Part shown: positions 58,391 to 64,000 of the stretch, in pieces
How positions within the stretch are numbered: position 1 is the first letter of the stretch
Layout of the letters: each line of letters begins with the position of its first letter
Source of the DNA: Acidimicrobiales bacterium
GTDB taxonomy: Bacteria; Actinomycetota; Acidimicrobiia; Acidimicrobiales; SZUA-35
DNA length: 64,000 nt
Assembly: GCA_041394265.1 (NCBI GenBank)
Contig: JAWKIO010000005.1
Coordinates: forward strand, 4,836,001 to 4,900,000
Direction: 5' to 3'
Program-made: the position numbers and the translations under genes
The notes under the pieces: model-generated
The model's input: only the letters and a program-made list of their open reading frames with translations
The model's database searches: none
Told to the model about the DNA's origin: nothing

Positions 58391-59242
58391 TTGCCCGCTG
58401 ACGCCGATGCCGAACAGATTGCCGAAGTCCTGAGGTACGCCCCGGGCGCCTGCGTGGTGCTCGAGAACGGTGTGATTCGAGGGGCGAACGCCGAGGCGGT
58501 CGACACCACGGGCATTCCTCGCAAGCGGCTGGTCGGCTCGCCACTGTCCGAGCTGATCATCCCCGAGACCCAGGTACCGGTGGCCGACTTCCTTTCCTCG
58601 GCTCGTCCCGAGGTCCACGCCATGCCGGTCCGCCTGGCGGCCGGGATGATGCCGCTCGAGTTGTCCGCACGCCGCATCAACGACGCCGTCATCGTCGTCG
58701 GACTCCGTCGCATGGAACTCGAGCACCAGCTCTCGGCCATCGCCGGCGGAGACCTCACCCACGACCAGATCACCGGGCTGCCGAACCGCTTCCACCTGCT
58801 CGAACAGCTGCACCACCGCCTCACCACCCAGTCGCCCCAGCCCCTGGCGGTAATTGCGCTGTGGATCGATGACCTGCCCAACCTCGCCGCCGAGCGGGGC
58901 CAACGGGTGGTCGAGCGGGTCTCGCGTCAGGTCGGCGAACGAGTGCAGGCCCGCCTGCGCGGCCCCGATCTGCTCGGTCGATTCGACGACGCGGCGTTTC
59001 TCGCCCTCCTCACCACCGATTCGCCGCCCGAACAGCTGCGAGAGATCGCCGAGCGACTTCGCGACGAGGTGGTCTTCCCGGTCGAATTCGACGGCAGCCT
59101 GATCAGCTTCACCGCCAGCGTGATGGTCGGCATGATCGGAACGAATCGGCCGACCATCGACAAGATCCAGTCCCGGCTCGAGGTCGTTGGCCGCCTCACC
59201 GCCACCGGTGACGGCAATCGCACCGAGATGGTGACCTTCTGA
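58391..59242 (+). CDS. PAS-like plus degenerate GGDEF-domain protein
   Basis: A 283-residue protein. Residues 1-110 look PAS-like (CVVLENGVIRGANAEAVDTTGIPRKRLVG). The C-terminal half matches the GGDEF fold: DQITGLPNRFHLLEQLHHRL at its start and DLLGRFDDAAFLALL where GGDEF should be (here GRFDD). Catalytic glycines and the Glu are lost, so it is unlikely to make c-di-GMP; it may bind it or serve as a signalling scaffold. TTG start with a good GAGGAG site; TACAGT box at 58364. Confidence 0.78.
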   Translation: MPADADAEQIAEVLRYAPGACVVLENGVIRGANAEAVDTTGIPRKRLVGSPLSELIIPETQVPVADFLSSARPEVHAMPVRLAAGMMPLELSARRINDAVIVVGLRRMELEHQLSAIAGGDLTHDQITGLPNRFHLLEQLHHRLTTQSPQPLAVIALWIDDLPNLAAERGQRVVERVSRQVGERVQARLRGPDLLGRFDDAAFLALLTTDSPPEQLREIAERLRDEVVFPVEFDGSLISFTASVMVGMIGTNRPTIDKIQSRLEVVGRLTATGDGNRTEMVTF

Positions 59243-59281
59243 CGCTTGCGGCGACCTGATCGGGCGTGCACGCTGTGCGGT

Positions 59282-60310
59282 GTGCCCGACAGATCCTCAC
59301 CGCTCCATATCGGCATCGTGGGCTGCGGCCTCATCGGCCGCTTCCACGCGCGTTCCCTCCAGCCCGTCGCTGATCGCGCCCGGGTCACGACCGTCTTCGA
59401 TCTCGACATGGTTCGAGCCACCGAGTTCGCCGACGAGTTCGGGGCCGAGGTGGCGCCGTCGCTCGACGCGCTGATCGCCGACGTCGACGCCGTCTACGTC
59501 TGCACCTGGACCGCGGCCCACCGCTCGATCGTCGAACAGGCCGTGGAAGCAGGACGGCCGGTGTTCTGCGAGAAACCACTCGATGTGGGCTTGGCCGAGG
59601 CACGGTCGCTGACCGAACTCGTGCTGGGAGCCGAGGTGACGAACCAGGTCGGGCTGGTGCTTCGACGGTCTCCGGCGATGCGTTGGGTCGCCCAGCGCCT
59701 GGCATCGGGAGTCGACGGTGGCGTCATGAGCATCGTGTTTCGCGATGACCAGTACTTCCCGACGCAGGGTACGTACGCCTCCACGTGGAGAGGCGACCGG
59801 TCGCTCGCCGGGTCCGGGGCGCTCCTCGAGCACTCGATCCATGACCTCGACCTGCTCGACTGGTGGATCGGCCCCATCACGAGTGTGGCGGCGATGACGG
59901 CGCACCACCACAGGATCGACGGCATCGAGGATCAGGCCACGGTGCTCCTGCGGGGCGAGGGCGACGCCGTGGCCACCCTGAGTTCGACGTGGCACGACGT
60001 GCTTTCGAGGCCAAGCCAGCGCCGAATCGAGATCTTCTGTCGACGAGCCACGATCACCGTGGAGGGGGAGTGGACGGGGCCGGTTCGGTGGGAGAGCGAG
60101 ACCGACTCGGGTGTCCTCGAAGGCGCCGAGCTGGTGGCGTCGGTCCGATCCGACGGGCACACACAGAACCCCGACCGCGAGTTCGTCGATGCCGTCATCG
60201 CCGGCACGTCGGCGCACCCTGATGTGGCGGTGGCGCTGCGAGCCCATGTGCTCGCTGATGCGGCCTACCGATCGGCCGCCGACGGCGGGGCCGCAGTCAC
60301 GGTGTCGTAG
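59282..60310 (+). CDS. Gfo/Idh/MocA-family oxidoreductase
   Basis: A 342-residue protein. Rossmann GIVGCGLIGRFHARSLQPVADRARVTTVFD at the N-terminus, then VDAVYVCTWTAAHRSIVEQAVEAGRPVFCEKPLDVGLAEA with the catalytic Lys in EKPL (about residue 107), and a C-terminal alpha/beta substrate domain with GALLEHSIHDLDLLDWW. Members use NAD(P) to oxidise or reduce sugars, inositols or related compounds. Substrate unknown. GTG start at 59282. Confidence 0.87.
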   Translation: MPDRSSPLHIGIVGCGLIGRFHARSLQPVADRARVTTVFDLDMVRATEFADEFGAEVAPSLDALIADVDAVYVCTWTAAHRSIVEQAVEAGRPVFCEKPLDVGLAEARSLTELVLGAEVTNQVGLVLRRSPAMRWVAQRLASGVDGGVMSIVFRDDQYFPTQGTYASTWRGDRSLAGSGALLEHSIHDLDLLDWWIGPITSVAAMTAHHHRIDGIEDQATVLLRGEGDAVATLSSTWHDVLSRPSQRRIEIFCRRATITVEGEWTGPVRWESETDSGVLEGAELVASVRSDGHTQNPDREFVDAVIAGTSAHPDVAVALRAHVLADAAYRSAADGGAAVTVS

Positions 60311-60316
60311 CCGGCC

Positions 60317-61177
60317 TCAAAGATCGCGGGCGGCATCGATCAGCGGGGTGAACCGGTCGAGGTCGGCCAGCACCTCGTCGCGCGGGCCCTGGCTCAGGCC
60401 CAGGACCGCACGGGTGATGCCCTGCGCCGCCAACTTCTCGAGCGATTCGGCGTCGGGCTTGGCGCCGAAGACACCGAGGGACACCGAGGCGGGATCACGC
60501 CCGATGTCCTCACACGCCGCCCGGACGGCGTCGATCCCGCTCGACAGGTCATAGCGCCCGCCGATCGGCATCCAGCCATCACAGAACTCCGCGATGTGCG
60601 CTGCGGTCTTCGGGCCGGCGCTGCCACCCAGGATCACCGGCGGATGTGGAGTCTGGACCGGCTTGGGCCACGCCCAGCTGGCGTCGAACGAGATGTGGTC
60701 GCCGTGGAAGGCGGCCTCGTCGTTGGTCCAGAGTTCCTTCATCGCCAGGACCGACTCACGAAGCCGGGCTCGGCGATCGGTGTAGGCCACGCCGTGATGC
60801 GCCAGCTCCTCCTTGTTCCAGCCGTAGCCGATGCCCAACATGAAGCGACCATTCGACAGCCGATCGAGCGACGCCACCTCTTTGGCCAACCACAGTGGGT
60901 CGCGCTGGGCGACGAGGGTGATGCCCGTCGCCACCTTCAGGTTCGTCGTGGTGGCGGCAACGGCGGCGAGCGCCACGAACTGGTCGTAGGACCGCCAGTA
61001 GTGATCGGGGAGTGGGGGAGCACCGTCACGCCCTCCCCACGGCGTGGTCCGGGCCACGGGAATGTGGCTGTGCTCGGGAAACCACAAGGATTCGAAGCCC
61101 CGCTCATCGGCCTCACGACCGAGTTCGACGGGGTCGATCGTTTGATCGGTCGGGAAGATCATCAGGCCAAGGTCCAT
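60317..61177 (-). CDS. LLM-class F420-dependent oxidoreductase
   Basis: A 286-residue luciferase-like barrel protein: MDLGLMIFPTDQTIDPVELGREADERGFESLWFPEHSHIPVART, GITLVAQRDPLWLAKEVASLDRLSNGRFMLGIGYGWNKEE, and VILGGSAGPKTAAHIAEFCDGWMP. This is the TIGR03619-type F420-linked group. F420 is available, since fbiC is in the window. ATG 61177 with TAAGTT seven bases upstream decides the start; the upstream TTG is not used. Divergent from the RTX gene. Confidence 0.88.
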   Translation of the reverse strand: MDLGLMIFPTDQTIDPVELGREADERGFESLWFPEHSHIPVARTTPWGGRDGAPPLPDHYWRSYDQFVALAAVAATTTNLKVATGITLVAQRDPLWLAKEVASLDRLSNGRFMLGIGYGWNKEELAHHGVAYTDRRARLRESVLAMKELWTNDEAAFHGDHISFDASWAWPKPVQTPHPPVILGGSAGPKTAAHIAEFCDGWMPIGGRYDLSSGIDAVRAACEDIGRDPASVSLGVFGAKPDAESLEKLAAQGITRAVLGLSQGPRDEVLADLDRFTPLIDAARDL

Positions 61178-61184
61178 GGGTGGC

Positions 61185-61190
61185 AACTTA
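61185..61190 (-). promoter_or_regulatory. Putative -10 box, leaderless promoter of the F420 oxidoreductase
   Basis: On the reverse strand TAAGTT lies seven bases before ATG 61177. Confidence 0.5.
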
Positions 61191-61215
61191 GCTCAGTGCC
61201 GCCACTCGGGCGGCC

Positions 61216-61230
61216 GTGAGAGAATCTCAC
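61216..61230. promoter_or_regulatory. Small palindrome before the RTX-repeat gene
   Basis: GTGAGA-GAA-TCTCAC, a perfect 6-bp inverted repeat, ends one base before the GTG at 61232. It could be an operator or block the ribosome site by folding. Confidence 0.4.
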
Positions 61231-61231
61231 C

Positions 61232-62872
61232 GTGCGTGATGGAACACAACAGGGAGCGGTGACCCCTGACGTCGATCGCCAGCCGGCCTGGGGCCGGCGG
61301 CGATCGACACGGCGACCCATCACCCCGACCTCGCCCTCGGGGCCGCTGTCGGCCGGCGGTCTGGTCGTCGGCGTGGCAGTGGCACTCGCCGGGCTCATGG
61401 GAGCGACGGGATCGGTCGTCGATCGAACGATCGACGACAACACGACCGTCTTCTCCGATGCCACCACGGTGGCAGCTCCCTTCGTGCCGAGCGATCCGTC
61501 GGCGGACTTCGGCCGCATGCTCCTCCCGGTGGATGCCGGCATCATCGCGGTGGGCAGCGAAGGCGTGAACGGTGCGACGGCCACCGTGGTCCTCATCGGC
61601 GCCGAAGGGCCTCCCGCCAGCGCCGACGTCGTCTTCGCCGAGCAGACCATCGCTGCGTCGGGCAGCACGCTCGTGGTGGTTGACGACGGCCGACTTCGTG
61701 TAGCGTCGATCGGTACTGATGGCCTGCTCACCGAGATCGCGAGCCACGAGCGGACCGACGGCGCGGCCTTTGCCGACGTGGCCGCGCTCGGCGGCGCGAC
61801 GCTTGCGGTCCTGAGGGACTCCGCCGGTGACGAGGCAGGATTCGTCGACGTGTTCGACCTCAATGGCGGCGTCCAGCCCGTGGTGGCACTCGCGCCCGAA
61901 CTCGAGCGGGTGTCGATCGCCGTCGACACCTCTGGCGACCTCGTTGCCGTCAGTGGGGTGCGGTCACAAGCCGCCACCGGTGAGGTGCAGTTCTTCCGAC
62001 GATCGGGCGATGCCTGGCTCGTCGACGCTCGCTTCGACGGCATCGGTGGCGGCGCGGTGGTCGCCTCGTCGACGGTGCCCGGCGAGTTCCTCGTGCAGCG
62101 GAACGGCTTCTTCACCCGGCCGAGCGGGGTCTGGACCCGCATCGGCCCCGACGCCGGCGGTCGATTGCAAACCGATCCCGAGTGGTCGGTCCAGGCCTCC
62201 AGCGCGGCGAGCGACGGCACCCTGGTCGCGTTCGGCCTGCCCGGCGACGAGCGCACCATGACGTTTTCGATCGAGTTGGCCGACGAAGCCGCAGGCGGCG
62301 GCAGCACCGCAGTCGTCGACCTGCGCCACGCCCAGACGATCCAGGCCCCGATCCCGGTACCGGCCGACGGAAGCCCGGCTCGCCGCCGGCCCCCTCCTTC
62401 ACAGTTCGGGACCGCGGTCGCCTTCGTCCAGGGGCGCCTGGTTGTTGCCGGACCCGGGCTCGAGATCGATGGTGTCCGTGACGAGGGTGCCATCTTCGTG
62501 TTCGAGGCGACCGTGGGTCCGGCCGGCTGCACGATCACCGGTACCGACGGCGACGACACCCTCAACGGCACCACCGACGACGACGTGATCTGTGGCCTCG
62601 GAGGCAACGATCTGATCCGGGGCAATCTCGGCTTCGATCGAATCTACGGGGGACCGGGCGACGACGATCTGAGCGGCGATGCCGCTGACGATCTGCTCGT
62701 CGGTGGCGCCGGCAACGACCGACTGGCCGGCGGCGCAGGGGCCGATGCCCTCTACGGCGGCGACGGCAACGATCGGCTCTACGGTGGAGCGGGCAACGAC
62801 CATCTCGACGGTGGCGACGGGCGTGACCCGTGCTACGGCGGCGCCGACATCGACACGTTCAACGCCTGCTGA
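61232..62872 (+). CDS. Membrane-anchored protein with RTX-type calcium-binding repeats
   Basis: A 546-residue protein. Cytoplasmic basic N-terminus, membrane segment LSAGGLVVGVAVALAGLMGATGSVV (residues 39-63), an extracellular beta-rich domain (about 80-420, WD/beta-propeller-like in texture), then nonapeptide RTX repeats from about residue 435: GTDGDDTLNG, GLGGNDLIRG, GGPGDDDLSG, GGAGNDRLAG, GGDGNDRLYG, GGAGNDHLDG. They fold on Ca2+ outside the cell. Cysteines flank the repeat block (CTITG, DVICG, DPCYGG, FNAC). Beta-roll proteins of this kind often act in adhesion. GTG start. Confidence 0.82.
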   Translation: MRDGTQQGAVTPDVDRQPAWGRRRSTRRPITPTSPSGPLSAGGLVVGVAVALAGLMGATGSVVDRTIDDNTTVFSDATTVAAPFVPSDPSADFGRMLLPVDAGIIAVGSEGVNGATATVVLIGAEGPPASADVVFAEQTIAASGSTLVVVDDGRLRVASIGTDGLLTEIASHERTDGAAFADVAALGGATLAVLRDSAGDEAGFVDVFDLNGGVQPVVALAPELERVSIAVDTSGDLVAVSGVRSQAATGEVQFFRRSGDAWLVDARFDGIGGGAVVASSTVPGEFLVQRNGFFTRPSGVWTRIGPDAGGRLQTDPEWSVQASSAASDGTLVAFGLPGDERTMTFSIELADEAAGGGSTAVVDLRHAQTIQAPIPVPADGSPARRRPPPSQFGTAVAFVQGRLVVAGPGLEIDGVRDEGAIFVFEATVGPAGCTITGTDGDDTLNGTTDDDVICGLGGNDLIRGNLGFDRIYGGPGDDDLSGDAADDLLVGGAGNDRLAGGAGADALYGGDGNDRLYGGAGNDHLDGGDGRDPCYGGADIDTFNAC

Positions 62873-62911
62873 ACGACCGTCACGGAGCGCGCGGCGCCCC
62901 GCAATGCGCAC

Positions 62912-63643
62912 TCAGCGATGGGTGATGGCGTGGGCGACATGGGGATTGCCGCCCAGCCCATTTGCCAATTGGCTCGTCAGCTCGTGGGCCATGATGTCCC
63001 ACATTCGGTCGATCAGCTCGGCCGTCATGATCAGATCGGCATTCACACCGAGCGCCGACTCTCGGCGCAGCCGGTCGGCCAGCGATCGCAGTGCGATCAG
63101 CGACGCCGCCGACGCCAGATCGAGTGGTGCTGCGCCGGCGGCGCGAGCGGCACGCACCCGTGGCTCGGTGTCCTCGATCACGCTCGCCACGATCAGCTCC
63201 ACCAAACCCTCGTAATGGGCACGGTCGGCTCGTGGCGCTCGAATCAGCAGCGTCTGGGTGGCACTGCGTCCGGCCTGACGAGTGAGGCGAGCCATCTGCG
63301 CCTGAATGCTGATCACCCAGGCCTGTCGGCGGCTCCATTGCGCTCTGGGCGGTGGTTGCGGCGATGTCGGTGTTGCGAGGTGCGAGCGACTGCCGAGCGT
63401 GAGGTCGTACCGCTGCCGAGCGTCGGGGTCGGACAGGATGCGCCACGCCTCGTTCAGCTTGGCCATGGCGAGACCGCCGTCGTCGAGCCCGGCCACATCC
63501 GGATGGAGCTGACGGGCCAACTGTCGATACGCCTGACGGAGCTCGTCGGGCGTACAGGCCGACGGCACGCCGAACAGGTCGTAGAGCGTGACCACGCCGG
63601 TTGCCGCGCCCGCTCGGTCGGCGTGTGCTCCGGCTCGACTCAT
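62912..63643 (-). CDS. J-domain (DnaJ-like) protein
   Basis: A 243-residue protein with an N-terminal J domain, TLYDLFGVPSACTPDELRQAYRQLARQLHPDVAGLDDGGLAMAKLNEAWRILSDPDARQRYDL (about residues 23-85), including the invariant HPD that stimulates Hsp70 ATPase. No Gly/Phe or zinc-finger region follows; instead a helical domain (TQTLLIRAPRADRAHYEGLVELIVASVIEDTEPRVRAARAAG) of unknown type. It is therefore a class C J-protein, perhaps with a special client. ATG 63643 is the start; the frame upstream of it is spurious. Confidence 0.85.
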   Translation of the reverse strand: MSRAGAHADRAGAATGVVTLYDLFGVPSACTPDELRQAYRQLARQLHPDVAGLDDGGLAMAKLNEAWRILSDPDARQRYDLTLGSRSHLATPTSPQPPPRAQWSRRQAWVISIQAQMARLTRQAGRSATQTLLIRAPRADRAHYEGLVELIVASVIEDTEPRVRAARAAGAAPLDLASAASLIALRSLADRLRRESALGVNADLIMTAELIDRMWDIMAHELTSQLANGLGGNPHVAHAITHR

Positions 63644-63735
63644 GGCGCCAGTGTGGCCGATGGACTCGGCGTTGTGTCGCCGCCGAGTCGAATCGCCCCG
63701 CTTCATTTCTGTGATCGTGCGGCCGAAGGAAGTGC

Positions 63736-63891
63736 ATGGCCGTGGTCGAGACGCCGACGATCGCCGAGCAGGCGAACAGCCGCTGGCCCGAGATCGTGCG
63801 CTTCGTGCTGCTCGTGATGGCGTGGGGCATCGCCATCGGCGCTGCGCTGGCACCCATCGTGTACCTCCTACGCCGCATCGGCGTCGGCTGA
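63736..63891 (+). CDS. Small single-pass membrane protein
   Basis: 51 residues: AVVETPTIAEQANSRWPEIVRFVLLVMAWGIAIGAALAPIVYLLRRIGVG. A soluble 20-residue start is followed by one membrane segment. Start ATG 63736 with a strong AAGGAAG site. No family recognised. It lies 15 bases before the DUF952 gene and may be co-transcribed. Confidence 0.65.
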   Translation: MAVVETPTIAEQANSRWPEIVRFVLLVMAWGIAIGAALAPIVYLLRRIGVG

Positions 63892-63906
63892 GGACAAACT
63901 GGGGCC

Positions 63907-64000
63907 ATGACGAGTCTCCCCACCTTGCTCCACATCGCCACGCCCGACACCTGGGCCGAGGCACAGCGGGTGGGGGAGTATCGAGCCGACTCGTTGATCT
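63907..64000 (+). CDS. DUF952 family protein, cut by window edge
   Basis: From ATG 63907 the visible 31 residues read TSLPTLLHIATPDTWAEAQRVGEYRADSLI. The LLHIATPDTWAEAQRVGEYRADSL pattern is the start of DUF952, small proteins of unknown function with an alpha/beta fold. The rest lies outside the window. Confidence 0.75.
   Translation, partial: MTSLPTLLHIATPDTWAEAQRVGEYRADSLI

Noticed and set aside
56454..58544. 696-residue open frame opposite DUF983 and mycothione reductase
   Set aside because: Same codon-bias effect; both forward genes are recognisable and the antisense product matches no family.

Overview
The window looks like high-GC chromosomal DNA from an actinobacterium, most likely class Acidimicrobiia (Ilumatobacter-like). 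This rests on a fused F420 gene (fbiC), a mycothione reductase, a DUF3151 gene, LLM-class F420 oxidoreductases and frequent GTG/TTG starts. It is an inference from gene content, not a database match. I found no rRNA, tRNA, CRISPR, prophage or transposase. The window holds about 64 protein genes, mostly tightly packed, with many ATGA, GTGA or TGATG overlaps.

Layout. 1-9.8 kb: acyl-CoA ligase (cut by the edge), thioesterase, threonine aldolase, flavin reductase, acyl-CoA dehydrogenase, histidine phosphatase, pyruvate kinase, patatin, DUF3151, mobA, RNase D. 9.8-17.4 kb: frameshifted enolase-superfamily gene, a DUF559/AbiEi-like gene framed by two inverted copies of a 19-bp-arm palindrome, ClC channel, Cys-rich protein, two tandem-repeat arrays around a frameshifted unknown gene, LOG-family gene. 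17.4-25 kb: fbiC with an HxlR regulator, an alkB gene with a LexA-type box on its start, TetR regulator, response regulator, ADP-forming acyl-CoA synthetase subunits. 25-30.1 kb: D-Ala-D-Ala carboxypeptidase, LON-domain protein, three small membrane-associated genes, then a ThiS-like carrier / TtuA-like thiolase / TrmI tRNA-modification operon. 30.1-40 kb: acyl-CoA ligase, PEP carboxylase, LytR_C protein, a glutathione peroxidase with an in-frame TGA at the catalytic position, frameshifted CaiB/BaiF CoA-transferase, pantothenate kinase, ThDP enzyme. 40-47 kb: glycogen genes glgP-glgX-glgA with convergent glgC. 47-54.3 kb: YceI protein and a five-gene peptide/nickel-type ABC importer. 54.3-64 kb: dehydrogenase, aminotransferase, DUF983, mycothione reductase, degenerate GGDEF protein, Gfo/Idh oxidoreductase, F420 oxidoreductase, RTX-repeat protein, J-domain protein, two small genes at the edge.

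The strongest observation is the glutathione peroxidase at 35583-36062. Its only in-frame TGA replaces the catalytic residue, the protein is otherwise intact, and a hairpin with a GGUC loop starts 14 nt after the TGA, as in bacterial SECIS elements. It is therefore probably a selenoprotein. Other points of interest are the palindrome-framed DUF559 unit, the ThiS-like/TtuA/TrmI operon whose carrier ends in GG plus two residues, and a recurrent TANNNT box about 7 nt before start codons that points to widespread leaderless transcription. Two structured intergenic regions may encode small RNAs. Three genes are broken by single-base changes in homopolymers, each restorable by one base, so assembly error must be considered.
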